Shown here piece after piece: positions 31,039 through 40,964 of a DNA stretch of 44,632 nt; position 1 is the stretch's first letter; each line of letters begins with the position of its first letter. The notes below the pieces were generated by a model that saw only the letters and a program-made list of their open reading frames with translations, searched no databases and was not told the DNA's origin. The DNA is from CAG-273 sp051891195. GTDB lineage: Bacteria > Bacillota > Clostridia > TANB77 > CAG-508. Position numbers and translations under genes: made by a program. The stretch spans positions 1 to 44,632 of the forward strand of contig JBJFEZ010000030.1 in NCBI GenBank assembly GCA_051891195.1, written 5' to 3'.

Positions 31039-32700
31039 TTAAAATATACCTATAATATTATTATAATTATCTAAATCAATATTTTCTGCTGCTGGTACTT
31101 TTGGAAGTCCCGGCATTGTCATAATTTTGCCTGTTAAAACAACAATAAATTCTGCTCCTGCTTTTAATATTACATCTTGTACGTGAATATTAAATGGCTC
31201 TTTACATTCTAAATTTTTAGCATCATCTGAAAATGAATACTGTGTTTTTGCTATGCATACCGGTAAATTGCCATAACCTAAATCTTCAATTTCTTTAATA
31301 TGTTTTAAAGATTCCTCTGTAAACTCTACGTTTGTTGCTCCATATATTTTAGTTGCTACTGCTTTTATTTTTTGTTCTATAGTTTCATTTAATTCGTACG
31401 CAAATTTAAAGTCTGATGGTTTTTCTACTAATTCTACAATTTTTTCTGCTAAATCTGTAGCTCCTTCTCCACCCTTTTCCCAGTTTTCAACTAAGCTTAA
31501 ATCAATTTCTTTTTCTTTTAATTTATTTTGTAGGTATTCTATTTCGGCATTTGTGTCGTGTGCATATTTATTTATTGCAACTACAACATTTAGTCCATAG
31601 TAATTTTTTAAGTTATCTATATGTTTTTCTAAGTTTGCAAACCCTTTAGCTAAATATTCTATGCTTTCATTTTTTATTTCTTCTTTTGGCATTCCACCGT
31701 GATATTTTAATGCCTTAATTGTTGCTACACATACTACTGCATCTGGTTTTAAGTTCGCTTTTCTACATTTTATGTCTAAGAATTTTTCTGCCCCTAAGTC
31801 TGCTCCAAATCCTGCTTCTGTTATAACATAGTCTCCTAATTTTAAAGCAAGTTTTGTTGCTATTACACTATTACATCCGTGTGCAATATTCGCAAATGGG
31901 CCACCGTGTACAATAGCTGGTGTATGTTCCAAGCTTTGTACTAAGTTTGGGTTTATTGCATCTTTTAGTAATACTGTCATTGCACCATCTGCTTTTAAAT
32001 CTTTAGCAGTTATTGGTTTGTTTTCTTTAGTATAACCAACTATAATGTTTCCAATTCTTCTTTTCAAATCGTTTATATCTGTTGCTAAGCAAAAAATTGC
32101 CATAATTTCAGATGCAACCGAAATGTCAAATCCATCTTCTCTTGGCACAATGTTTTTTTCTCCTGATAAACCTGTTTCTACTTTTCTTAGTTGCCTATCA
32201 TTTAAGTCTAAGCATCTTTTCCATACTACTCTGTCAAATCCAAGTTCATTTCCAAAGTATATGTGATTATCTATCATTGCTGACATTAAATTGTTTGCTG
32301 AAGTAATAGCGTGAATATCACCTGTAAAATGTAAATTAATGTCTTCCATAGGTGCTATTTGACTGTGTCCTCCCCCTGTAGCCCCACCTTTTATTCCAAA
32401 TACCGGTCCAAGTGATGGTTCTCTTAGTGCAAGTATTGCATTTTTACCAATTTTTTTTAATCCATCAGCTAATCCAATAGCCATTGTTGTTTTTCCTTCG
32501 CCTAAAGGAGTTGGATTTATTGCTGTTACTAAAATTAACTTTCCTTCTTTTTTATCTTTTAATTTTTCATATGCTTTAAGAGAAATTTTAGCTTTATATT
32601 TTCCATATTGTTCCAAATTTTCTTCTTCAATATTTAATTTTTCTGCTATTTCTGTAATTTTTTTTAGTTTCGTATTTCTTGCAATTTCAATATCTTCCAT
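31039..32700 (-). CDS. fhs: Formate-tetrahydrofolate ligase
   Basis: Makes 10-formyl-tetrahydrofolate from formate, THF and ATP, the entry of formate into one-carbon metabolism and the methyl branch of the Wood-Ljungdahl pathway. The 553-residue product has the P-loop-like TPLGEGKTT, LREPSLGPVFGIKGGATGGG and the C-terminal MTMPGLPKVPAAENID, all family signatures. No other acetogenesis genes are near, so it may serve folate supply only. It is the last gene of the long housekeeping series. Confidence 0.96.
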   Translation of the reverse strand: MEDIEIARNTKLKKITEIAEKLNIEEENLEQYGKYKAKISLKAYEKLKDKKEGKLILVTAINPTPLGEGKTTMAIGLADGLKKIGKNAILALREPSLGPVFGIKGGATGGGHSQIAPMEDINLHFTGDIHAITSANNLMSAMIDNHIYFGNELGFDRVVWKRCLDLNDRQLRKVETGLSGEKNIVPREDGFDISVASEIMAIFCLATDINDLKRRIGNIIVGYTKENKPITAKDLKADGAMTVLLKDAINPNLVQSLEHTPAIVHGGPFANIAHGCNSVIATKLALKLGDYVITEAGFGADLGAEKFLDIKCRKANLKPDAVVCVATIKALKYHGGMPKEEIKNESIEYLAKGFANLEKHIDNLKNYYGLNVVVAINKYAHDTNAEIEYLQNKLKEKEIDLSLVENWEKGGEGATDLAEKIVELVEKPSDFKFAYELNETIEQKIKAVATKIYGATNVEFTEESLKHIKEIEDLGYGNLPVCIAKTQYSFSDDAKNLECKEPFNIHVQDVILKAGAEFIVVLTGKIMTMPGLPKVPAAENIDLDNYNNIIGIF

Positions 32701-32734
32701 AAATTTCTCCTTTTATTTGAAATTTTTTATTAGT

Positions 32735-33178
32735 TTAAAAAATTAATCCTGCAATAAAACCAATAGCTCCTCCTACTATAACTTGAAATGGCGTATGTCC
32801 TAATACTTCTACTAATTTTTCAGATACTTGTAGTCCGGTTAGTCCAGGAGTCTCTACTATTTTGTTTAATAGTTTTGCTTGTTTTCCTGCTGCTCTTCTA
32901 ACTCCTGCTGCATCATACATTACTATGAACGCAAATATTAAAGACACTGCAAATAAAGGAGAATTAACTCCTTCGTCTTTTGCTATCATTGTTGTTAAAG
33001 ATACCACTACTCCAGAATGAGAACTTGGCATTCCTCCAGCTTGTAAAATTCTTTTAAAATTAAATTTTTTAGTTTTTACTAAATCATATAATAATTTAAA
33101 TAATTGTATTCCAAACCATATTAAAAATGGTACAATAATATATTTGTACTCTTTAAAAAAAATAAAAACATTCCCCAT
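32735..33178 (-). CDS. Divergent PAP2-family (DUF212/YuiD) membrane protein
   Basis: A 147-residue membrane protein related to acid phosphatases of the PAP2 group. Visible motifs are GGMPSSHSGVVVSLTT and DAAGVRRAAGKQA, plus a C-terminal GHTPFQVIVGGAIGF. The substrate is unknown; a lipid phosphate is likely. It starts six bases behind xseB. Confidence 0.9.
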   Translation of the reverse strand: MGNVFIFFKEYKYIIVPFLIWFGIQLFKLLYDLVKTKKFNFKRILQAGGMPSSHSGVVVSLTTMIAKDEGVNSPLFAVSLIFAFIVMYDAAGVRRAAGKQAKLLNKIVETPGLTGLQVSEKLVEVLGHTPFQVIVGGAIGFIAGLIF

Positions 33179-33184
33179 AATTTT

Positions 33185-33430
33185 TTATTCCTCTTCTTGT
33201 GTAAAATTTTCTTCCCTTATATTTTCTCCATCTTTTAATAAAATGGTAATTCTTTTTTCTGCATTATCTAATAATTCACTACATTTTTTTGACAGTTGCA
33301 TTCCTTCTTCAAACTTTGAAACAGAAGCATCTAAGTCTAATTCTCCTTTTTCTAATTCTGTAGTTATTGTTTCTAATTTTGCCATTGCTTGTTCAAAATT
33401 TAAGTTTTCTAGTTCTTCTTTTTTAGCCAT
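33185..33430 (-). CDS. xseB: Exodeoxyribonuclease VII small subunit
   Basis: The small helical subunit that binds XseA. At 81 residues it has the family core NFEQAMAKLETITTELEKGE, then LDASVSKFEEGMQL. It is unusually separated from xseA by a small exported-protein gene. The DUF212 gene starts six bases downstream. Confidence 0.92.
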   Translation of the reverse strand: MAKKEELENLNFEQAMAKLETITTELEKGELDLDASVSKFEEGMQLSKKCSELLDNAEKRITILLKDGENIREENFTQEEE

Positions 33431-33480
33431 TTCTTTTTTTCCTACTTTTAAATTTAGGTTTTTAAAGTTTTACCTATAAA

Positions 33481-33951
33481 CTATCTTTCTTTTACTGTTT
33501 CTGCATCCACATCAACAATATATCCTTGTATTAATTGTGTTGTAGTAATGTCGTATACTGTAACCAAGTATTTGCCATCGTTTCTAACACTTACATTAAA
33601 CGAAACATCATTTAAGTTTCCCCATTCTCTTTTCCATTGTTCTTTAACAAGATTTATAGCTTTATTTTCTTTTGAGGTCATTTGATTTTCAGTCTCTACA
33701 TCTTCTTCTTTTTGATTTTCTTGTTTGTTTTCTGTATTTTCTATGTTTTCTGTGTTTTCCTTGTTTTCATCATCTAAAATGTTATTTAATATATTATCTA
33801 GTCCTGTATTAGCATCATTTAAAACATTTCCACTAACAGTATTTGTGTCTATTGGTTCAGTTTTAAAATTTTGATACCAAACAAATATAATTGCAAATAT
33901 TAGTAATATAATAATTATCATTATTAGAGTATTTCTAGTAGTTTTGCTCAT
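33481..33951 (-). CDS. Membrane-anchored Asn/Glu-rich protein inserted between xseA and xseB
   Basis: A 156-residue product with an N-terminal membrane segment (about 9-26), a low-complexity acidic linker with repeated ENTENIENTEN-like units (about 40-90), and a compact C-terminal domain of about 60 residues (KAINLVKEQWKREWG, VSVRNDGKYLVTVYD). The C-terminal part resembles small PepSY/YpeB-like domains in length and strand pattern, but I cannot confirm that. It probably shares the xse transcript. Confidence 0.65.
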   Translation of the reverse strand: MSKTTRNTLIMIIIILLIFAIIFVWYQNFKTEPIDTNTVSGNVLNDANTGLDNILNNILDDENKENTENIENTENKQENQKEEDVETENQMTSKENKAINLVKEQWKREWGNLNDVSFNVSVRNDGKYLVTVYDITTTQLIQGYIVDVDAETVKER

Positions 33952-33986
33952 ATTAGTTCCCTCCTTTTAGTATATTATTACATATT

Positions 33987-35177
33987 TTATATTATTTTTG
34001 CATCTAATATTCCGTCTTGCATTTGAATTGTAATTTTGTCTTCTTTTTCTATCTGTTTTATGCTTTTTATAGTTTTTTTATTCTTTGATACAATACTATA
34101 TCCTCTAGCTAGAGTTTTCAACGGACTAATTGAATCTAATTTTAAAATTAAGCTTTGTGCTTTTAGTTTTTCTTTTTGTATTTTTTTATTTATAAAATTT
34201 TCCATTTCTTTTGTTTTTATATCAATAAGCATATATTTTTGATTTATTTCTTTCAATGGGTCTGTATATATTCTACTCTTCATACATTTTTGATATCTTA
34301 ATTTCATTAACTGTGTTATTCTTAATAGAGCTTGTTTAAGACGTTTATTATATGTATTTAATTTTATTTTAAGTTCTGCTATATTTGCTACAGCAAGTTC
34401 TGCTGCTGCGGATGGTGTTGGAGCTCTTAAGTCTGCTACAAAGTCTGATATTGTAAAATCAGTTTCGTGCCCTACCGCTGAAATAATAGGTAAATTAGAT
34501 TCATATATAGCTCTTGCAAGTACTTCTTCATTAAAAGGCCATAAATCTTCAAGTGATCCACCACCTCTTGCTATAATTAGTACATCTGCTAATTTATTTT
34601 GGTTCATAAATTTAATGCCTTCGGCTATTTTTTGAGCAGCGCCTTCACCTTGAACGGGTACAGGGTATAAACGTATTTGTAGATTTGGATTTCTTCTAGT
34701 AGACACATTTATAATATCTCTTATAACCGCTCCTGTGTTAGAAGTTAATACTCCTATTATTTTTGGCATAATTGGTATTGGCTTTTTATGTTCTTTATTA
34801 AATAGTCCTTCTTTTTCTAACTTTTCCTTTAGTTGTTCGTATGCTGCTCTTAAGTCTCCTATTTTTCCTAATTGTTTCATTGCTTTTGCATATAGTTGAT
34901 AGGTTCCATCTCTTTCAAATACAGAAATGCTTCCTAAAATCATTACTTTCATTCCATCTTGTGGAACAAAGTCTAAGTGCGGTGTATAAGTTTTAAACAT
35001 TATACTTTTTATTAAAGAGTTTTCGTCCTTTAGAGTAAAATACATATGTCCTGTATAGTGATGTTTAAAGTTAGAAATTTCACCTTCTACTAAAACATTA
35101 GAAAAATATTCATCATCTTCAAACTTTTCTTTTATATATTTATTTAATTCACTTACACTAATTGGGTTATATGTCAT
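33987..35177 (-). CDS. xseA: Exodeoxyribonuclease VII large subunit
   Basis: The catalytic subunit of a bidirectional single-strand exonuclease. The 396-residue product has an N-terminal OB domain (VLVEGEISNFKHHYTGHMYFTLKD), the catalytic core (IIARGGGSLEDLWPFNEE, ISAVGHETDFTISDFVADLRAPTPSAAAE) and a C-terminal coiled coil. The ATG follows the nusB stop by two bases and uses GAGGAG within the last nusB codons, so translation is coupled. Confidence 0.95.
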   Translation of the reverse strand: MTYNPISVSELNKYIKEKFEDDEYFSNVLVEGEISNFKHHYTGHMYFTLKDENSLIKSIMFKTYTPHLDFVPQDGMKVMILGSISVFERDGTYQLYAKAMKQLGKIGDLRAAYEQLKEKLEKEGLFNKEHKKPIPIMPKIIGVLTSNTGAVIRDIINVSTRRNPNLQIRLYPVPVQGEGAAQKIAEGIKFMNQNKLADVLIIARGGGSLEDLWPFNEEVLARAIYESNLPIISAVGHETDFTISDFVADLRAPTPSAAAELAVANIAELKIKLNTYNKRLKQALLRITQLMKLRYQKCMKSRIYTDPLKEINQKYMLIDIKTKEMENFINKKIQKEKLKAQSLILKLDSISPLKTLARGYSIVSKNKKTIKSIKQIEKEDKITIQMQDGILDAKII

Positions 35178-35179
35178 TA

Positions 35180-35608
35180 TTACTCCTCGTTTTTAATTTC
35201 TAATTGTTTAATTATATTAGCTAATATACCATTAACAAAAAGTGAGGAATTGTCATCTCCATATTTTTTTGCTATTTCTACTACTTCGTTTATTACAACT
35301 TTGTACGGTATTTTTGTATAAACTATTTCATAAACTGCTAATTTTAGCAATGTTAAATTTACTTTTGATATTCTTTTAATATCCCATTTTTCTTTTAAAT
35401 TTTGTGATATTAATTTTAAAATTTTATCTTCATTTTTCTTTATTCCATTTGCAGTTTCTGTTATATATGTTTCTACTTTTTGAATTCCTATTTCTTTATT
35501 TTCTAAGAATAACTTAATTTGTTCTTCATATTCTGTTAAAGGTATTTTTTGAATTTCTAAACTATATAGTAGTTCAAAAGCTAATTCTCTTGTTTCTGTT
35601 CTTGTCAT
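35180..35608 (-). CDS. nusB: Transcription antitermination protein NusB
   Basis: A 142-residue all-helical protein that binds boxA RNA with NusE (S10) in rRNA antitermination. The family pattern is RELAFELLYSLE near the N-terminus, then LKLAVYEIVY and VVINEVVEIAKKYGDDNSSLFVNGILA. It lies between DUF2273 and xseA. Confidence 0.94.
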   Translation of the reverse strand: MTRTETRELAFELLYSLEIQKIPLTEYEEQIKLFLENKEIGIQKVETYITETANGIKKNEDKILKLISQNLKEKWDIKRISKVNLTLLKLAVYEIVYTKIPYKVVINEVVEIAKKYGDDNSSLFVNGILANIIKQLEIKNEE

Positions 35609-35636
35609 ATTTTGTTACTCCTCTTAAAGTTAAAGT

Positions 35637-35852
35637 TTATAGTTTATCTATAAATTTTTTGGTTTTTTCTTTTACGCTTTCTTTGTTTATTTGAATATAA
35701 TTTCCTAGCCATATACAAGCAATTATTAAAGCGAAGCTCATTAGTACTTTATATAAGTTAGTATAAAATAAAAGTATTGATAATCCAACGCCTATTATGA
35801 AACCTACAATAGCTCCTCCATATTTATCACAAAATACTTTAAAATCTTTCAT
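35637..35852 (-). CDS. DUF2273 small membrane protein
   Basis: A 71-residue protein with two hydrophobic helices: KYGGAIVGFIIGVGLSILLFY, typical of DUF2273, and a second segment, then a charged Lys-rich tail. DUF2273 genes usually stand with Asp23/Gls24 and AmaP genes, as here, and belong to the envelope-stress group. The biochemical role is unknown. Confidence 0.82.
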   Translation of the reverse strand: MKDFKVFCDKYGGAIVGFIIGVGLSILLFYTNLYKVLMSFALIIACIWLGNYIQINKESVKEKTKKFIDKL

Positions 35853-35879
35853 TTTTTTATATTCCTTTCACAGTTTAAT

Positions 35880-36437
35880 TTATTCCTGTCCTATAACTTT
35901 TTCAGGTTCTACTCCCTTTACTTTAATATTAACTTCTTTTACTTCTAAGTCCGAAGTCTTTTTTATTGTAGTTTTTATTTTTGTTTGTAAATTATTAGAT
36001 AATTCTTTTATAATAGCATTTTCTTTAACTGTTAAATTTATAAACACCATTACATTGTTTTCTTTGTCTAGTTCAACTCTAGTAGATACGTTTTCAGCAC
36101 TGTCAAATCCTTTAACTATGTTATTTACCAAATTTTCTATAGTGTCTTTGGTAATTAGTAGCTTGCCGTCTGAATTTTCTAATAAAATCCCATTTTTATA
36201 GTCCATATCGTGTTTTGAAGTTGAATCAAAGAAAATACATTTAATTGCTAATAATATAAATATTATACTTAATGCTAATAATATATTTGAAGTTACTTGA
36301 TTGTGTATTGCAGCTACAAAAATAGCTTGGATTAAATTTGTATCTACCCATCCAAAAATTATTAAGCAAAGTATAATTGATAAAATTAAAATTAGTGTTG
36401 AAAAAAGAGCTAGTCCTATTCTATCTAAGATTTTCAT
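35880..36437 (-). CDS. amaP: Alkaline shock response membrane anchor protein AmaP
   Basis: A 185-residue protein with two N-terminal hydrophobic helices (about 8-33 and 48-70) and a cytoplasmic Asp23-like domain (GKLLITKDTIENLVNNIVKG). AmaP tethers Asp23 to the membrane in Staphylococcus. It sits between asp23 and DUF2273, which fits. Confidence 0.85.
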   Translation of the reverse strand: MKILDRIGLALFSTLILILSIILCLIIFGWVDTNLIQAIFVAAIHNQVTSNILLALSIIFILLAIKCIFFDSTSKHDMDYKNGILLENSDGKLLITKDTIENLVNNIVKGFDSAENVSTRVELDKENNVMVFINLTVKENAIIKELSNNLQTKIKTTIKKTSDLEVKEVNIKVKGVEPEKVIGQE

Positions 36438-36503
36438 TTATTTGTTTCTTCCTTTCTTTTATACTTAAGTTAGGCACAAAATAATTTTTGTGCCTAAAAG
36501 TAA

Positions 36504-36944
36504 TTAATTATTATCTTCTTCTGTTTTGTTGTTATTTTCCATAGCTTCGGTACTTACACCTTGAATGTGAACATTTACTTCTACTACTTTTAGTCCTGTC
36601 ATACTTTCAACTGCATTTTTTACTTTGTTTTGTATTTCAAAAGCAACATCAGGTATTCTTGCTCCATATTCAACTATAATGTTTACATCTATTTTTGTTT
36701 CTTTTTCTCCTGCTTCTACTTTAATTCCTTTTGATAAATTCTTTTTTCCACTAAGTACTTCAGATATGCCACCTGCAAATCCTCCAGACATTTGTGCCAC
36801 TCCAGGGACTTCAGATACTGCAACTCCTGCTATTACAGCAACTACATCATCTGCTATTTTTATATTTGTATTGCTTTCTAGTGAAACTTCTCCACCATTT
36901 TCTACAACCTCTTCTATTTTGTTTTCTTCTTTATTTTCTTCCAT
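36504..36944 (-). CDS. Asp23/Gls24-family envelope stress protein
   Basis: A 146-residue cytoplasmic protein with the family core IKIADDVVAVIAGVAVSEVPGV, KVEAGEKETKIDVNIIVEYG and VNVHIQGV. Acidic Asn-rich extensions flank the domain at both ends. It has the strong ribosome binding site AAAGGAGG. Its own promoter lies in the fmt end. It leads a group with amaP, DUF2273 and nusB, and probably xseA onward. Confidence 0.92.
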   Translation of the reverse strand: MEENKEENKIEEVVENGGEVSLESNTNIKIADDVVAVIAGVAVSEVPGVAQMSGGFAGGISEVLSGKKNLSKGIKVEAGEKETKIDVNIIVEYGARIPDVAFEIQNKVKNAVESMTGLKVVEVNVHIQGVSTEAMENNNKTEEDNN

Positions 36945-36984
36945 AAAAATACCTCCTTTTTTTCTTATGAAATTATATATATTA

Positions 36985-37013
36985 AGTATACCAATACTGT
37001 TGAAATTTTACAA
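36985..37013 (-). promoter_or_regulatory. Promoter of the asp23 group
   Basis: TTGTAA (37008-37013) and TATACT (36985-36990) on the minus strand are separated by 17 bases, with an extended TGG before the -10. It overlaps the last codon of fmt. Confidence 0.6.
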
Positions 37014-38021
37014 CTGTTTTTTGAAATTTTTGTTACTTTCAAAAATACTTCCAGCTTGTAGACTATTTCCTCTTAAAAATTCTTTTGCAGTCATTCTTTT
37101 TGAATTTTCTGCTTGTATTTCAAGCACTTTTATTATTCCTTCATTTGCCTTTATAAATAATCCTTTTTTAGATTCTGCAAACAAAATTGTACCTGATTGA
37201 ATGTCTTGTAATTTGTATTTATATTCTTGAAGTTCTTTAAATTGCTCTAATAATTCTTTTTCTGTTAATACTTCAACTCTCCAAAATTTAACCTTTTTTT
37301 CATTTAAAAAGCTATATGCCCCCATTATTGGGTTTAATCCTCTAACTAAATTTTTTATTTGTTCTGCTGTTTGGTTTTCCCAATTAATATTTGCCATTTC
37401 TTTATCTAACATAGGTGCTTTTGTATAATTATCTCCTTGTTTTTTCCTTGGTGCATTTCCTTGTTCTACTAATTTTAACGTTTGTACTAAAAGCTTTCCT
37501 CCTATTAAACTTAATTTTTGCCATAGTTCTCCAGTTGTTTCGTTTGATTCTATTGCTACTTCTTCTTTTAGTATCATATCTCCTGTGTCCATTCCTTCAT
37601 CCATATACATTGTGGTAATTCCTGTTGTTTTATCTCCATTTATTACAGCCCATTGTATTGGAGCAGCTCCTCTATATTTTGGAAGTAGTGAACCGTGTAC
37701 ATTAATACACCCCAATTTAGGTATTTCTAATAATTCCTTTGGCAAAATTTTTCCATATGCTACAACACAGATCACATCTGGTTTTAGCTTTTTTATTTCT
37801 TCTATAAATTCTACATTGTTTTTTACTTTTTCAGGTTGATAAATAGGTATTTGCTTTTCTAATGCATATTGTTTAACAGGAGATTGTGCTAATTTCATCC
37901 CTCTTCCTTGTGGTTTATCTGGGTTTGTTACTACTGCTAAAATATTGTAATTCTTCTCTACTAACTCTTTTAAAGATTCTTGTGCAAAGTCCGGTGTTCC
38001 CATAAATATTATATTAAGCAT
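37008..38021 (-). CDS. fmt: Methionyl-tRNA formyltransferase
   Basis: Formylates initiator Met-tRNA using 10-formyl-THF, the product of Fhs encoded further down. The 337-residue product has the signature INVHGSLLPKYRGAAPIQWAV and the catalytic-site TGITTMYMDEGMDTGD, then a C-terminal tRNA-binding domain. It starts 17 bases behind def. This priA-def-fmt order is common in Firmicutes. Confidence 0.96.
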   Translation of the reverse strand: MLNIIFMGTPDFAQESLKELVEKNYNILAVVTNPDKPQGRGMKLAQSPVKQYALEKQIPIYQPEKVKNNVEFIEEIKKLKPDVICVVAYGKILPKELLEIPKLGCINVHGSLLPKYRGAAPIQWAVINGDKTTGITTMYMDEGMDTGDMILKEEVAIESNETTGELWQKLSLIGGKLLVQTLKLVEQGNAPRKKQGDNYTKAPMLDKEMANINWENQTAEQIKNLVRGLNPIMGAYSFLNEKKVKFWRVEVLTEKELLEQFKELQEYKYKLQDIQSGTILFAESKKGLFIKANEGIIKVLEIQAENSKRMTAKEFLRGNSLQAGSIFESNKNFKKQL

Positions 38022-38038
38022 TTTTAGTCATCTCCTTA

Positions 38039-38533
38039 CTATTTTTTGCTTTCTTCATCACTTTTTTGTGTTACATATTCTAGTGTTCCAGGAATAATTT
38101 TGTCTACAAATAAAATTCCGTCTAAATGGTCTAATTCGTGTGATATAGCCTGTGCTAGTAGACCTGTACCTTTTATTTTTATTTTCTTTCCGTTTTCATC
38201 TAATGCTTCTATTGTTATTTCTGATGGTCTAATAATTTTTGCAAATTGATTTGGGAAACTTAAGCAACCTTCTTCTACTTCTTGTTCTCCCTTTTGCTTT
38301 ACTATTACAGGATTTACCAATTTTATAGGTCCTTTTTCATCATATAAGTCAATAACCACTAATCTTTTTAAAATTCCTATTTGTGGCGCAGCTAAGCCTA
38401 ATCCATCATATTTATGCATAGTTTCTACCATATCATCTAAAATTTGTCTAATTTTTTCGTCTACATTTTCTACTTCTCTTGATTTTTTTCTTAGTATTTC
38501 ATCATCTTCTTCTCTTATTATTCTAATAGCCAT
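38039..38533 (-). CDS. def: Peptide deformylase
   Basis: Removes the formyl group from new proteins. The 164-residue product has all three motifs: GLAAPQIG, EEGCLSFP (Cys metal ligand) and QAISHELDHLDG (HExxH-type, HELDH). It lies between priA and fmt. Confidence 0.96.
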   Translation of the reverse strand: MAIRIIREEDDEILRKKSREVENVDEKIRQILDDMVETMHKYDGLGLAAPQIGILKRLVVIDLYDEKGPIKLVNPVIVKQKGEQEVEEGCLSFPNQFAKIIRPSEITIEALDENGKKIKIKGTGLLAQAISHELDHLDGILFVDKIIPGTLEYVTQKSDEESKK

Positions 38534-38559
38534 TTTGTTTAACTCCTATTCTATTTATT

Positions 38560-40816
38560 TTATGTCCAATTATTTGGATTTAAATCAATACTTAATTTTG
38601 TAATACCGTTTTTTGCTTCTCTTGTTTCATTATATATTTGTGTCATATCATTTATTAGTTTTATAGTTTCATCATTGAATTTACATTTAATTATTATGCG
38701 AAAACGATATTTATTTTTTATTTTGTCTATTGGTGCTGGCATTCCTTTATATAAAATAATTCCCAAATTTTCTTGTATTACTCTATTTTTTAAATAAGTG
38801 TGTATTTGGTTTGTTATTTTAAAAGCTGCTTGTTTGTTTTCTGCACTAACACCAATTACTATTATATCGCAAAAAGGCGGATATTTCAACTGTTTTCTAA
38901 TAGCTATTTCCGTGTTGTAAAATTTCAAATAATTTTGTTCTTTAGCACATTCTATACTAAAATTGTCTGGGTTATATGTTTGAATTATTACTCTTCCTTG
39001 CACATTTTCTCTTCCAGCTCTTCCTGCAACTTGTGTTAAAATTTGAAATGTTTTTTCATTTGCTCTAAAATCGTCTATGTTTAAGCTGCTATCTGCTGCA
39101 ATTACTCCTACTAGAGTAACATTAGGAAAATGGTGTCCTTTTACTACCATTTGTGTTCCTATTAATATATCTATATTTTCATTTTTAAACTTATTTAATA
39201 TTTCTTCGTGTGAATTCTTTTTAGTTACAGTATCAACATCCATACGTATTGTGCTTGCTTCTGGAAACATTAAATGTATTTGTTCTTCCAATTTTTGTGT
39301 TCCAGCTCCAAAATACCTAATGTTTTCGCTTTTACATTCAGGGCATACAGTTACTACATTTTGCTCATACCCACAATAATGACATTTTAGTTTTTTTTCA
39401 TTTGCGTGGTATGTTAATGTTATATTACAATGCTTGCATTTAATAGTATGTCCACAGTCTCGGCACATTATAAAGGTTGAAAAACCTCTTCTATTTAAAA
39501 ATAATATGGTTTGTTTTTTATTTTGTAAATTTTGCTTTATTGCCTGATGTAGTTTTCCACTAATCATAGTTTTATTGCCTTTCTCTAGTTCTCTTCTTAG
39601 ATCTGTAATTTCTACTGTTGGCAAACTTGCATTATTAGCTCTTTTTGTTAATTCTAAAATGCTTATATCTCCTTCTTTAGCTTTATAATATGTATTTAAA
39701 TCTGGAGTAGCACTTCCCAATATTAGACATATATTATTTTGTCTTGCTAAATATCTTGCTATTTCTTTTGTATGATATCTTGGTGTTGTTTCAGATTTAT
39801 ATGATTGGTCGTGTTCTTCATCAATTATAATTAAACCTAAATTTGACAATGGAGCAAATATTGCTGAACGTGCTCCTATAACTATTTTTGCTTCTCCTCT
39901 TTTTATTTTATTCCATTGGTCAAATCTTTCTCCAACTGATAATTTACTATGAAGTATTGCTATATTTTCTTCTCCAAAACGTGCTATAAATCTATTAACT
40001 GTTTGTGGTGTTAGTGAAATTTCTGGTACTAACATTAAGCTGGTTTTGTTATTTTTTAATACTTTTTCTATTAGTTGTAAATACACTTCTGTTTTTCCGT
40101 GAGCCTGTTACACCAAATAGCAAAAACTCTGAATTAAAGTTATCCTCTATAGCTTCTTCTATAACATTATATGCTCTTTGTTGTTCTTCATTTAATTTTA
40201 GTGCTTTATCAGAAGTTATTTTTTTGTTTAAAAATGGATCTCTTTCTATTTGTTTTTCTATAATTTCTATATAACCATTCTTTTCTAATGTTTTTAAGAC
40301 AGCTTTGCTAACGTCTGCAAAGTCTTCTAGTTCTGTTACTAAAGCTCCATCATTTTCTTCTAAAAATTTTATTGCTCTTATTTGCTTATCTGATTTTATT
40401 TTTTTATTCTCTAATTCCTCTTCAATTTCTTCTATGTCTTTTTTTAAGTATACAAAGTTTGCACATTTTTCTTTTACTCTATTTTCTATTTTCTTTGTAG
40501 TAGTTCCTGGTGGTAGCATTAATTTTATGCAATCTGATATGTTGCAAAAATATCTTTTTGCCATCCATTTTGCAAGTTCTATATTATTTTCATTTATATA
40601 TTCATTTTCATCTATACTTAATATTGGTTTTACTTTATATTCAGAAGTTTCTTTAATATTAACTACAAAGCCTTCTTCTGTTTTTTTTCTGTTAGAAAAC
40701 TGCACAAAAACTCTAGTTCCAATTTTTACTTTTGTTGCTAGAGTTTGTGGTATTTCATAGTCAAATACTCTATTTAATTGTTTTGCATTACTATTTAAAA
40801 TTACTTCTGCTATCAC
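38560..40816 (-). pseudogene. priA: Primosomal replication helicase PriA, frameshifted in the Walker A motif
   Basis: Restarts collapsed replication forks. The N-terminal part starts at GTG 40816 (AAGGA upstream) with the PriA DNA-binding domain and reads to FLLFGVTGS. The frame then breaks. Removing one C in the sense strand (plus-strand G at 40099) continues GVTGSGKTEVYLQLIEK. The second part then has IIDEEHDQSYK, the eight-Cys zinc domain (CRDCGHTIKCKHC ... CHYCGYEQ ... CPEC), and QVAGRAGRENVQGRV. Apart from the extra base the protein is full-length and conserved. PriA matters for growth, so a sequencing or assembly error is more likely than a real pseudogene. Confidence 0.93.
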
Positions 40817-40846
40817 GTTTTTTCCTTCTTATATTAACATATAGAA

Positions 40847-40855
40847 AGTATATCA
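40847..40855 (-). promoter_or_regulatory. Extended -10 promoter of the priA group
   Basis: TGATATACT on the minus strand is an extended -10; the -35 is poor. It lies about 31 bases before the priA GTG and behind the gmk terminator. Confidence 0.4.
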
Positions 40856-40935
40856 CATTTAACTTAAAATTTCTATAATTATATTAAATAAAGCATATTC
40901 TTTTAATATTTTAAAATATGTAATTTTCTATCACT

Positions 40936-40964
40936 AAAAAAGCAAAGTTTTTAAAACTCTGCTT
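40936..40964 (-). terminator. Terminator after gmk
   Basis: AGCAAAGTTTT and AAAACTCTGCT pair with one A-C mismatch, and a T-run follows on the minus strand. The stem overlaps the gmk stop codon. Confidence 0.7.
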
